Shown in pieces: positions 1 through 10,099 of a DNA stretch of 64,000 nt. The position numbers and the translations under genes are program-made. The notes beneath the pieces were generated by a model. The model ran no database searches. It saw nothing but the letters and a program-made list of their open reading frames with translations, and had not been told where the DNA came from. This DNA comes from Papaver somniferum. Its lineage: Eukaryota > Streptophyta > Magnoliopsida > Ranunculales > Papaveraceae. The first letter of the stretch is position 1. Each line of letters begins with the position of its first letter. The DNA lies in contig NC_039360.1 in the NCBI RefSeq assembly GCF_003573695.1, positions 121,978,336 to 122,042,335 of the forward strand, read 5' to 3'.

Positions 1-207
1 GAAACTTTAAAGAATATGCTGGAGGTTGAACCATGAAAAGGACATCAAAATATTATGGGTATTCAAATAAACAAATGTTATTGTTTAGCCTGGACTTGCA
101 TCTAATTAACTCAGCAAGAAAAAGTAATCAAATATTTTTGCACTACACAGTAAGCACAATGTTGTCACTCATTAACCCAAAAGATTAAAAAAAATATATG
201 TAGTCAC

Positions 208-279
208 CTGAAATCTTTCAGCAGCTTCAGGATCAGCAGGATATTTGTCATGATTCACTTGCCTTGCCTGCACCAACAT
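208..279 (-). CDS. Single exon resembling a DnaJ J-domain, probably degenerate
   Basis: On the minus strand a 72-bp open block reads QARQVNHDKYPADPEAAERF and ends in Q. This matches the helix II-loop-helix III part of plant DnaJ-10-type J-proteins (usual form KARQVHPDKNP.DP.AAE.FQ). It is bounded by a good acceptor (CTTAG, upstream on the minus strand at 280-284) and donor (CAG|GT at 206-208), so it looks like an internal exon of 24 codons. The universally conserved HPD tripeptide, needed to stimulate Hsp70 ATPase activity, reads NHD here, so the exon either belongs to a decayed gene or to a J-like protein without Hsp70 stimulation. The following exon would lie left of the window, and I could not find the upstream exon with YYDVLGV. 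Family recognition is moderate; function is doubtful. Confidence 0.4.
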
Positions 280-284
280 CTAAG

Positions 285-2420
285 TAAAAACCCAAATTAT
301 ACACCAAACAGGTACACTAAAGATTTGAATTCTTAGATAAAAACAAAACACCAATCAACACGAAAAGAAAAATCAAATATCATAAATCAAAAGAAAGATC
401 AAATATCACAAATCTCCTAAAAAGAACAAAAATTGAAACACATAAGAATCCAAAAATCAAAATTCAATCACATAGTGTAACAATACATATCTAATATGGA
501 TACAATTACTACTCAAATTTCAAACCTAAAAATGAATTTCACAGTGAATCTGAGTTTTTATTTATCGACATAAATATAGCAGCAAGTGCCTTCACTTGTT
601 GCCTCGTATCACTTGCCTATAAACAAAATATCATACCATGGCCATGATTTAGGAGCAAGGACGTATCCGTAGAAACAATCTAACACACCCAAATGTTGCC
701 AAAGTAGAGACTTGTAAAACACTTACTGTATAAGGAGTGGATTTTGAGAAAACATGGACTGTGGATATAGACAAAACATGCCAGTAATAACTGAAGAAAA
801 ATGGAAAAATGAAAATACCCGAAAACCTGAAATTACAGCCACTACAAAGACCAATAAGGAAACGCGTGTAAGGCACATACACTGATAATTATACATCCAA
901 AGAGCAGGCAGAAATGTGAATTTTATAGTCGCGTCCAGAATGAAATATACGAAGCAATGTCTAATCCAATTCATGTGCTTTATGTAAGGAATTTCACTTG
1001 CATGAATAATAAAAGTGATGGCATCAAATGGTACACATCAGGTACAAAATATATAACGGAAAGCATCAAATACTACACAAAGAAACCTACAACTCTCTCA
1101 CATTAATCTACAACGCATAAACCGACTAAGTAAATTAAGTGGAAAATGATGCCAGGATATATAGCTTGGTACGGGAAAAGAACTACAAATGTCTAAGTGA
1201 AGAAAGAGACTTATAACATAGCCACTCAATCTTTGATAGGTTTTTGGAGGGATAAACGAACCTGAATATACTGAAAGTTCTCATGTCTTTAAGTCTGCCC
1301 TCAAATCTGAAAGCATCCATAAGTCTTTATTTTTGTTTAAAGATCTCTACCTGTGAAGCAGGCAGACAAAATAACTTCCTTAGAAAACAATGAAAATTAT
1401 ACTGTGGAAACGAAATACACTTCTATCAAAACATAAGCGCTTTGAAAAGGTTTATGATACATCGTCAGAAACATCACAATATCCTTCTGAACCATGGAAT
1501 GATTAAGTGAAATCATCAGCGGAAAACGCAAATGTAAGCATTATGCAAGGTCAACAAATTAAAATTCAACAAAATTTTATAAGAACATGAATCAAAAACA
1601 GGCAAACTAAAATTCAAGAAAACACCAATATGTTAACCCAAACAGATACTGTGCTATCCAAACTAAATATATGTAAGGCAAGCAACCAAGGAAAGACTCA
1701 AGGATACCAACCAAAATCATCCCATCTTTGAATCAGTCTCTTTTCAACTACAAAATCAAAATAAAAATAAATCATTAACCAATACATTAAAAAGAAAAAA
1801 CAATCAAAACAGAAACCAAAGAAGCAAAGGTCTAGGTTTTGTGTGGGAGAGAGGAAAAGGAATCGGGGAGGTAGAAAGAGAATCCGATATAAAAAAACAA
1901 AGAGGTGGAAAGAAAAAACCAGGTTTCAAATCACACAGATGCCCTAAATCTAGGGTTTCTTTCTCCTGGAAGATTAAAAGGATAAATCCATCTTCACTTT
2001 CACTAATTATTTCTTCTGAAACTCTTCTCTCGGAAGACTGCTATCATTGAAGTAAAATTCAACCTAAACAATATAAATTGGAAGACTGTTATGAAGTAAA
2101 AGTTAACCTAAAATTCTTAATACGATGGGATTTTTAGTATCAGAGTAAAACCAAAATAAAGTGGGGGAGAATTAGGATTGAAATCTTAAAACCTGACATC
2201 TTGTTTCTTCGTGCAGTGAATGAGTCGCCATTGAGAATTTGAGCTCGACGTTTGAGAAGAGAGAGAGGGAAAAAAGAGATAGCCTATTCCGACTTTTGAT
2301 TGTGATAGCCAAGAGATTGGAATTAGCTGGTTCTATAAAAGGCATTCCGCATAACATAGCCTATCATTCCTGGCCGTCGAAGTCAAAAAGATTCCGACCG
2401 CAAGATCAGGATCCCCGTTA
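285..2420. other. Intron-like, A-rich region without a firm gene
   Basis: No convincing ORF is present. On the minus strand several short exon-like pieces with splice-site consensus occur, for example around 1262-1300 and a short ATG-led segment near 2205-2235 followed by CAG|GT. They could be 5' exons of the J-domain gene whose exon lies at 208-279, but none has recognisable protein similarity. Confidence 0.3.
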
Positions 2421-3479
2421 AATCCTGTCCCTTTAATGACTCTCACATGTCAGAGTCAAAGACCACTTTTTTTTTTATTATAGTGATTGTTGCAATCGGT
2501 TTGCACATGACCAAACATGAAACTGCTCAAAAATAACCCACATGCCCAAATTTTGTCCGCCTGTTGCCTAACCGCTGGCTGGAAATTCTATTCTGACCAT
2601 CTCCCAAACCAACCATAACACCAGCAACACCAATCTTGACTTCTCTGTAGCCTTTCAATCTGCAGTTCCATATCAATAGCCCCACCTTTTTTGTGCAATA
2701 ACCAACCCATCTACATCATCCGACCACAATAAACCCAATTAAGCCATCAATCGTAAGAAACTATTTTCTCTGCCATACAACCACAATCATTTCAGCCGAC
2801 ACCCACTGTAAATATTAGAGAACAACCACTCCGACTAGCTGTTGCCGTTATGAACATTCAGTAACATCAACCCATCACCATGTCAGCTGAGATGAGAATT
2901 TCCTTTCCTTTTTCTTTCAGTAAGAAATGAAAATGATGACGCTTCGGACTATGCAAGACAGTATTGTGGTGGAGAGTAGGACACACCACAATTATCCTCC
3001 TAGTGGACTCCACCACGTGCCGGGGCAAAACAAAGACAATTTTTTGTTCCTTTTGTATCATTGCCTGTCCGTGGGGTGAGATATTTCAGTTGCATGCGCT
3101 TAATATAAAAGATTAAAACGCCTGCCATTATTTACTCCTCTTCATCTTGGTGCTGTGAAATGTAGCATTGGTAGTTTTAGCGGCTAACGCTATTTTAGAC
3201 ACCAATTTAACCATTTTCTTTCCGGTGGTCGGATTGGATTGTATTTCATAGAAATGACTAAAACAATATTATTAACTAGTTAACAAGACATAGCTAGTGT
3301 AAATATAGAAGTGAAAACATCCCAATGTGCTTTTCAGTGTCTTATTTTCTTGTAATATTATTATGTTTTCATTTTTTTCCCGTCATTCTAATTTTATTTT
3401 GTTTCCTCTTTGTAGACTATGTAGAGGACAAACTATTCTGTAATTATCCTTAACAATCATAATCAGTATAACTCATTAT
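2421..3479. other. Intergenic region, nothing recognised
   Basis: I see no gene, no terminal repeats and no obvious tandem repeat here. A T-rich tract lies at 2468-2478. Confidence 0.4.
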
Positions 3480-4274
3480 TTATCACACCCTTTAAAAAAT
3501 CATCTAAAAAACCCACAAAATGATAATTTGCTTGATGATCAAACATAACTCATCAAAAAACACGAGACTGCTATCGAAAGCCTTATTATTCCTTTCTTTC
3601 CAAAGATACCACAAGATATCATAAGTTAGTTTATTCCATATTTTCTTTTGCCTCCCACGAAGAACAATAACATGTCAAGCTTCAAAATGACCATTGAAAA
3701 ACTCCGGAGAAACCCGTTAAATGCGAAAAAAGTTTATAAACTCCCCCAAACTTCTTTAGCATACTCACAATAGAGAAGAGCATGATAAAAAGTCTCGTCA
3801 TCCTTGTTACAAATAGTGCATAAGCTATTTTTCACATTGATGCCTCCATGAAATAACATACTTAAAATAAGCATTGAATTATGATGAGACCATAATACTA
3901 ACTGTCGAGGTATCGTCTTTTATATACTTCTCGAAAAAATGATCATGTCGCACTTGATTCAGCACCTCACAACATTTATGGACAAAAAAAAGCTCAAAGC
4001 ACATCAACAATATCACCCCCATCCACCGAATTAGGGACTTTACCAAGCTTATTATGCAACAAGTTCCATTCTAATTGTTCATGCGTTAAAATATTTCTCC
4101 TTGACCTGAAAAAAGCCTTCCACCTTCAACCTTGTCTGCAATAAAAATACTATTTTGACTGCAAAATGCAAAAGATAGCAGAATACTTGTCCTTAAGAGT
4201 CCTATTGGTTGTCCATCCAACTAAAATCTAATTCCTTTACTATTTTCAAATGATAATCAAAATGTTTCCACATG
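3480..4274 (-). pseudogene. LINE 3' end: zf-RVT and WKERN region, decayed
   Basis: The minus strand carries the C-terminal part of an L1-type plant LINE ORF2. Around 3745-3850 it reads CTICNKDDETFYHALLYCEY then AKEVW, the zinc-binding zf-RVT block (C..C...E...H.....C...VW). After a frameshift it continues at about 3560-3610 with LWYLWKERNNKAFD, a hallmark of plant LINE C-termini. A stop follows GSL directly after the zf-RVT block. No RT catalytic core remains in this piece. The hAT-like element at 4275 interrupts it; about 36 bp after that element (5296-5331) may be its continuation. Confidence 0.75.
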
Positions 4275-5287
4275 TAGGGGTGATCATGGTCCGGAATGGA
4301 TACACGACGAATTTCAAGTTTAGAATCCTCATTCGATCCAACATCCAACAGACCTGCGTCCACCGGATACGCGGATGGAATGATTAGATGCAGATGATCT
4401 AATGGGATTTAATTTTATAAATACTACAATTGATAACCACAATAAATCATCATTGCAAAGAGAAAAGTGCATTTATACCATTTTTTTTTCTCTACTTCTC
4501 AATTTCAAGCCCTGAAAAATTCGATAAAGGTTAATGGTGAAGAAGTAAGATGAATATAGTGGGTAACTACACTCAAAGTTTACGGAAATTCTATATATTC
4601 AATATAAGGGGTGTAGGTGTCCACCTCCATATCCAATCCAAATTCATTGAATCATACAAATTGCATCATCATCCAGCCCATTAGGCTAAGCACAATGGTT
4701 TTGGATTTCGCTTCGCTATAACTTAATTGTAGCGAAATCCAACTACTATGATCTTCCATGTCGCTTAAATGTAGAAAAATCACTTAACTACACTTTAAAG
4801 TTAATCAGATTTGATGCACCTTATAGCTAAGGGAAATCACACAGAAACTAAGTTTTCATTGGATTTTTCACTTTATGGAAACTCAATCTTCGTTTTTTAT
4901 CCAAACAAATACTGAGTATCCGTTTGATATTGCACGAAAACTTAGTGTCCATTTGGTAATTAAGCCATAGTAGTTTGATTTCGCTATTGGGTTATGGATT
5001 TTACATGGAATTCCCTGTAGTCAATTCAACACATTGACCTAAACGGACTTACTATCCATTTTCCACTATTTACACGGAAACTGAGTTTCCATGTGGTTTA
5101 GCTAAGCGATGGCAATACCCCATAGTGAGGTGCGCCTCAAACCCATTTCGCTTAGCTTCAATTAAGCTATAACTAAGGGAAATCCTTCACCATTGTGCTT
5201 GACCTTAATGTACAAGCTAGAAACCTGCCCCTTGAAATAAATGGATGGGATCAAATCCACATATTCGGTCCCAAATACTCACCCGTA
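4275..5287. mobile_element. hAT-like MITE with 8-bp TSD, containing a nested Tourist MITE
   Basis: It starts TAGGGGTGATCATGGTCCGG; the right end, reverse-complemented, starts TACGGGTGAGTATTTGGGAC. It is flanked by TCCACATG (4267-4274) and CCCACATG (5288-5295), an 8-bp TSD with one mismatch. TAGGGGTG-type ends, subterminal CCGGAT/ATCCGG motifs and an 8-bp TSD point to the hAT superfamily. There is no transposase. About half of the length is the later Tourist MITE insertion at 4684-5204. Confidence 0.65.
4684..5204. mobile_element. Tourist-like (PIF/Harbinger) MITE
   Basis: Ends are GGCTAAGCACAATGG and, reverse-complemented, GGTCAAGCACAATGG. Both sides carry the 3-bp duplication TTA (4681-4683 and 5205-5207), the PIF/Harbinger signature. 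The 521-bp interior repeats short motifs such as GAAACT(G/A)AGTTT(C/T)C and is non-coding. It inserted into the hAT-like element at 4275-5287. Confidence 0.8.
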
Positions 5288-5805
5288 CCCACATGCAACA
5301 ATTGAGTACAAACAAATTTCCACCTTCCTGGCTAGAGGTGAGCATGAGCCGGTTTTTGCCTTACCCAACATCTAACGAGTTTGCATCCTGTGGATGCCCG
5401 GATAAACAGATTGGATGCGGATGATCCGATGAATTTCTTTTACGATTAAATGTTAAATTAAAAATAAATAAATTAACAAAGACGACTTGAATAACGATCG
5501 GTCAAGGAATAAAAAAGAAGAATATGACTTAATTTTGCGTCTAAAATTCAAGCCCTAAAAATTTGATAGAAGAAAACGATGAAGAGATAAATTAGTTGTA
5601 TTGTAAACTATTGAAAATGATACATAATTAACATCATATATTATAAAAATCTTACGAGTACTTTAAACCTAACGGATGTGAATGTTTAACGGAATTTTAA
5701 AGGTACGTGCATCCAATCCAAAATCCATCTGATCCCAAATATTATATCCACATCCAATCCATTAATGAATGCTCCGGACATCCATCTGCAAAAATACGAC
5801 TGGAC

Positions 5806-7172
5806 TTAGGGCTGGCAACGGATAGACGATATCCGGGTTCTGTTTCTGAAAATCCGACATCCTATAGGATTTAATCCGACATATCGGATATCGGAATCAG
5901 ATATTCTATCGGATTTTACCTCTTAACGATATCAGAATCGGATTAGGCTGCTTCCGTTAGGTTAATATCCGACATCCGATAGCCTATGGGTGTACTTGTA
6001 ATTTCATACCTCTAGGCATTAGATTAACTAATTTTTTGTTGTAACTATCTCGATACTCGTAAGTTTCTCGCCCGTTTTGGGACAGATTAAGTTCCCTGAT
6101 TTGAACCATTTTTGAATTGAAACTCGATCGAATGTATGACCAGTTGAGATTATTACTGGGTCTGACATAATCTCCAGAGAATTTGGGCATAGAAAATCTT
6201 CTGAATCCAAACAACTAATCGTCGATCCGGGGTTGCTTCCATTATCAAATATAGATAAATTGTTAGAACTACTTCGGTGTTCGTCTATGAAATCGAAAAC
6301 CACAACGCGAGAATAAATAACGAAGGCGATCAGATTTCTTAAGAAATCAACCTCTCTGTTTTCTCCCCGAGCTCTTGCAGTACTAATCTCTTCTTCTAAA
6401 AACTTAATCTCCTTATTACATTGATTCCAACTTCGAATGTTTAAGTAATCTAAAACTCTCTTTAAATCAGTCGGATTGGGAGCAACCCGGTTCTCGAATT
6501 GATTCGATATGGAAGTAACCAAAACTGCAGTTCTTTCATCAGTTAGCTCCACCTCGGATTTCGCTTTCTCGACTTGTTTAGCAACTAAAACAACAATCTC
6601 TTTGACTTCATTTGGTAAATCGATTAAACCAATCGGAAGAACATCTAAAGCTGTTGCGATGGTTCTAATGAGTACCCGAAACTCATTTGAGACTTGTTTG
6701 CATTTCATTAGTATCCATGAATGTGAACCTTCTTGAGAACAATCTTCTAAAAGAAACATAATCTTTTATTAGTTAATCTAATATCAACAGTGGGGATAAA
6801 GATAACATCACAGATTCTTCTTGTTCCTACAATTACAAACGAGCGATTCAGTGAGAAAAAGATCAAGCATATGTGAAAAAAACTTGTCAAAGCTACATAC
6901 ATTGTACTGATTGATAAAAAAAGAAAAATATTATTGGATTAGATGTGAAGATTTCACTGTAAGCAACAGAAGAATCAGAACGTTGTTTTAACGGTCTTGT
7001 GCCTATCGGATTTTAACGGATAAAAATCCGATATCCAATAGCTTAACCTTAACCTTATCGAATTGGATTTTTTGATATCCGTCAGATGTTATCGGATATC
7101 CGATAAATCTTAACCTTAACCTCATCGGTATGGTCAATATCCGACGGATATTTATCCATTGACAGCCCTAAA
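5806..7172. mobile_element. hAT-like element carrying a U-box gene fragment (Pack-type)
   Basis: The ends are TTAGGGCTGGCAACGGATA and, reverse-complemented, TTTAGGGCTGTCAATGGATA, each followed by about 150 bp rich in ATATCCGATA-type motifs. Flanks are GACTGGAC (5798-5805) and GTCTGGAC (7173-7180), an 8-bp TSD with one mismatch. This is the hAT pattern. The 1.4-kb interior is almost entirely the truncated U-box gene; there is no transposase, so mobilisation would need an enzyme from elsewhere. Confidence 0.65.
6028..6759 (-). pseudogene. Truncated plant U-box E3 ubiquitin ligase (PUB18/19-like)
   Basis: A 243-residue open frame. Residues about 1-130 match the U-box N-terminal domain of PUB18/PUB19-type proteins (FRVLIRTIATALDVLP, then RVLDYLNIRSWNQCNKEIKF). 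Residues about 188-235 are a U-box: FLCPNSLEIMSDPVIISTGH, TFDR, IQKWF, CPKTGEKL. The U-box binds E2 enzymes and promotes ubiquitin transfer. Family members are about 690 residues and intronless; here the N-terminal ~60 residues and all C-terminal ARM repeats are missing. The frame ends at the point where the family continues into the ARM region, with two further stops just after it. The usual CPISLEIM has N in place of I. It lies wholly inside the TIR element 5806-7172, so it is best read as a captured fragment. Confidence 0.8.
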
Positions 7173-7345
7173 GTCTGGACCGGATAAAAACCACGGATTT
7201 TGTGCCAAATGCTCACCGGTCGCCCCTATGAATCCCGGCTTCCCCTCCCAATGCTCCCATACCATATGGCTTAAAACCTGAACATCTTAAGCCCAGCCCG
7301 TTGGTAACGCAATATAAAACCCTTCGGGAAAAAAATGAAACCCTG

Positions 7346-7380
7346 AAACCCTAATCTCCTAACCCCTCCCTATAAAACTA
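7346..7380 (+). promoter_or_regulatory. Telo-box and TATA box, promoter of the PIG-Y/snoRNA locus
   Basis: AAACCCTAA (7346-7354) is the telo-box common in promoters of translation and snoRNA genes; TATAAAACTA follows at 7371-7380. Pyrimidine-rich sequence after it looks like a 5' leader. The next coding start is 1.3 kb downstream, so 5'-UTR introns are expected. Confidence 0.5.
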
Positions 7381-7941
7381 TATCATTCTCCGCATACTTC
7401 CGCCATTCACACTCGCACGTTATCTTTCCATTCTTCTACTTCATCATCTGATGCTTTGTGCGTAGATCGATACTGTTTTCATCACCCCTAATTCTAATTT
7501 TTCTGTTATTTCATTGCTTTTGAAATAAAAAATGATAAGATCTAGTGACTCATCGTGACATAAACTAAATCTAGGGCTGTGCAGTGGTGTTTCGTTGCGT
7601 TTTCTGTGTATTATTTGTGTTCTACATTATTTAGTTTGTAAACTTTGCTTTTTGTTAGGGATTAAACATTTCTTCTTTGGCTTGATTTTGTGCCTAGGGA
7701 ATGAATGGGTCCCTAAAATTCAAATTCATCCATCTGTTCACTTTGTCAGCTGTGTATTTTCTTGTTACTTGTTGATCATTAAATGATGGAAAACTTTGTA
7801 AGACTACACATTGACAACATATCAGATCTCTAAGTATTGTGTCTTTGTATTGTTTTCCTGAAACATTTTATTTTTAATTTGTAAGAGGTCTCTTCCAAAA
7901 TCCTACCTTGTCCATAGAACTATCATTTTATTGTTGTAGTC

Positions 7942-8029
7942 ATAGAATGATGAACATCTGTATTGCTGCAAAAGCAGCATCTTTCGAGGTGCGATGAGCT
8001 GCGCTTTCCACACGAGATTTCTGACTAAT
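7942..8029 (+). ncRNA. Candidate box C/D snoRNA
   Basis: Box C ATGATGA is at 7947-7953 and box D CTGA at 8021-8024. Immediately outside them TTGTTGTAGTCATAG (7931-7945) can pair with CTAATTACAACAA (8025-8037), the terminal stem expected for an intronic C/D snoRNA. A C'-like GCGATGA lies at 7991-7997, and a small hairpin TGCTGC-AAAA-GCAGCA lies between the boxes. The D-box guide would be the ~12 nt ending just before CTGA (CCACACGAGATTT). Such RNAs direct 2'-O-methylation of rRNA or snRNA in the nucleolus. I could not identify the target. It sits between the telo-box promoter and the PIG-Y coding region, probably in a leader intron. Confidence 0.55.
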
Positions 8030-8661
8030 TACAACAATTATTAAACTTCTTTTCAGTTTTTTGCTAATCATATTATTGCTAATTTCTAAGGTAATGCCCA
8101 AATTGAGAAAGATGTGTCAAGGTTTAGGCATTGATATTGCTTTATAAACCCGTCTTATATAGTCCATGATGATAATCCAAAGGCTTGTTTCTCAAGAACA
8201 TTCGCAGTTGCCGCCTAAGAGCTTTCGCCCTTCGCCGGGCTTGAGAGCTGATGCTGCTTTATTCCTTCCTTGGATGTCTGAGACTCCAGTTTTACACAAA
8301 TGTCACAGCAGGATTACAAACCTTGCATATTACTGGGTTCCTCTCTATAGAATACTTTGGAGTTGGACACTGTTGATTCCTTACTAATACTGGATTGTCA
8401 TAGAACAACAAAAGCTAAAATGAAAAATATTAGTGATAATATGCGAATATAATTAGCATTCTACCTGAAATATTTGATCACTTCAAATTGAACTGCAGTA
8501 TTGTTGCTGGACATCTGTAATTGCTCCATCCTGCCTTTGTAACCACCCGACAAACATGCTGCTGTTGTATTTTTACTTGCAATCTAACATTGAATGGGAC
8601 TTTGGGTATTGGTTAAGTGATATATCTCTTTTCTTCCAGTACGTTGTACAGTAGAGTTGAG

Positions 8662-9418
8662 ATGGCGAATGCTTCAACCACATCAAAGCCTATTGATTCA
8701 AAGGCAAATGTGCTTGGGGGATACTTTTTTATTTTATGTGGCTCCATTTCCTTTTTGTTGTTTTTCTTTTCAGCAGTATTATCCAAGCTTCTTCCACCAT
8801 CTGGCAATCGAATCGTATCAGCTGTCCAGAATAACAGGTGACCTTTTATTATTCTATAGTGATTTTGTTGTTCCATTGCTGAAGTGCATCTAATGGAAGG
8901 TAATATATGAGTTTCTGGCTAGGCATTTGATGAAGGGTGGCATGATTTTTCCAAAAAAGGTTCTTTTACTGTAATCTTGAGCAAGTTGGATGTGTTATTA
9001 ATGTGAGATATGTCCAGGTAAATCTGGTACAGTCTCAGTACCAAAACAAAACCCATCCTGAGTATGTGATAGCACACATATTGCTCCTTATGAGGTAATA
9101 GGAAAGGCTTGGTTTTGTTATCTTAATTGTTTTATGGTTCTTGTTAGTCATGTTGGAATCATACCTGTCAACAATATTATTTTTGACACGGTTGGTTTTA
9201 ACATATCTAAAAACATGATGAATTATGTTTCTTGGTGCCGCTGACTCTTCCTGATTATACCTGTCACTTAAAACATAATGAATTCTAATGTTTTTGTGTA
9301 TGTGGATTTGATTTTTCATTGCAGGTGCTACTGTTTCTTGGTGCCGCTGACTCTTCCTGTTCTGGTGGTGGCTGTATATTTCCATTGGCTCAGCATGAAA
9401 CTCTTCAAACATGCATGA
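8662..9418 (+). CDS. PIGY: PIG-Y homologue, GPI-GlcNAc transferase subunit (2 exons)
   Basis: Exon 1 is 8662-8837 and exon 2 is 9325-9418, joined by a GT-AG intron, giving 89 residues. The product has two hydrophobic segments: residues about 18-42 (LGGYFFILCGSISFLLFFFS) and about 62-80 (FLVPLTLPVLVVAVYFHW), ending SMKLFKHA. The paired helices, the PLTLPV motif and the basic C-terminus match PIG-Y, the small ER-membrane subunit of the complex that adds GlcNAc to phosphatidylinositol, the first step of GPI-anchor synthesis. Length suits the family (71 residues in human). The start is the first ATG of the open frame (GAGATGGCG). The junction codon is AG|G (Arg). A telo-box/TATA promoter and a snoRNA lie upstream; the human gene is bicistronic, but I see no PreY-like ORF here. 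Confidence 0.8.
9226..9359 (+). repeat. Partial duplication of PIG-Y exon 2 start in its intron
   Basis: A 28-bp block beginning TGTTTCTTGGTGCCGCTGAC occurs at 9226-9253 in the intron and again at 9332-9359 in exon 2. Upstream words (ATACCTGTCA, AAACATRATGAATT) are also shared between about 9165-9225 and 9255-9300, so roughly 100 bp was tandemly duplicated and then diverged. The intronic copy lacks an AG acceptor directly before it. Confidence 0.7.
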
Positions 9419-9530
9419 ATTTATCTATTGAATGTTACAACACATGGAAACCCTGAAGATGCTTTAATTAACCTTTGAAGTTGTGAATGCACAACTTTTT
9501 AGAGCTGAAAGAAATGAAGCAGCAGAAGTA

Positions 9531-9650
9531 ATGGTTTTGGGGAGTGTCATCTTCACTAAACAAGTTGGTGTTGATGCTCGTCACCATATGCTTGAAAGAT
9601 TATCTTCCATTATTGCAAAAGAACTTCTTAATGGGCAGAAAGTTATAATT
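9531..9650 (+). pseudogene. Fragment of ribosomal protein uL13 (L13a)
   Basis: From the ATG at 9531 the frame reads [20 protein letters not shown] then [20 protein letters not shown]. This matches the first ~40 residues of plant L13a ([29 protein letters not shown]). After that the sequence leaves the family and ends at 9692, whereas the full protein is about 206 residues. There is no intron and no poly(A) in sight. It starts 112 bp after the PIG-Y stop. It is a truncated copy, either a retrocopy or a relic of a neighbouring gene. Confidence 0.75.
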
Positions 9651-9827
9651 TTAAACAGATCCTCTAGTGATGAATTAAGGAAAACAAATTGAGTTCAGTA
9701 TCCCTCTAAAGTCTAAATGATAGATATCTCTCCTCCCCATTGTTCACTAATAAGTCAAAAATAAAAAGCTTTGAACCCTAGAAGAACCGTGATGATAAAT
9801 TATAACTTTCTTCTTTACTCCAATGTT

Positions 9828-10040
9828 CAGCCGTGATGGCTGTACATTGCCAAGGCCGGCCAGCCTGTTGTTGCGATATTGGTGACCCGCGTAATGCGCC
9901 ATTGTGGCGTTACTTTACTCTAAGCTAGCCACCCAACTGGCCCGAAGCAGGGTTGGCTCTTGGCCAATACAAATTACAACTTGTGGTGCGATTGGCCAAT
10001 ATATCTTTGCAATGTGTCTTACTTGGCGCCATAATATGAT
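9828..10040 (-). repeat. Inverted fragment of the Ty3 LTR repeat family seen at 14.9-16.3 kb
   Basis: Motifs such as GCCAAG, TGGCCAA, GCGCCAT and, reverse-complemented, GGCAATGTACAGCCATC match the two repeat blocks inside the LTR at 14873-17292 but in opposite orientation. It is a short relic without visible ends. Confidence 0.55.
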
Positions 10041-10099
10041 TGAATGTTAGGGTCGTGAGGTCTAAATTGATTCAACTCGTATCCATGTCTATAACTAAT

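Larger units (their letters stand above)
5332..7228. mobile_element. Outer hAT-like TIR element
   Basis: The left end TAGAGGTGAGCATGAGCCGG faces a right end that, reverse-complemented, begins TAGGGGCGACCGGTGAGCAT. Both ends are followed by ATCCG/CGGAT-rich subterminal sequence. I could not find a matching 8-bp TSD, so the boundaries rest on the ends alone. It appears to host the inner element 5806-7172. Confidence 0.4.

Noticed and set aside
649..974. Open frames of 77 and 83 codons on the minus strand
   Set aside because: Hydrophobic low-complexity translations that overlap each other in different frames, with no family motif; intron-like base composition.
1841..2050. 69-codon plus-strand ORF rich in Lys/Arg/Ser
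   Set aside because: Purine-rich sequence produces it; no motif, and it lies antisense to the likely J-domain gene leader.
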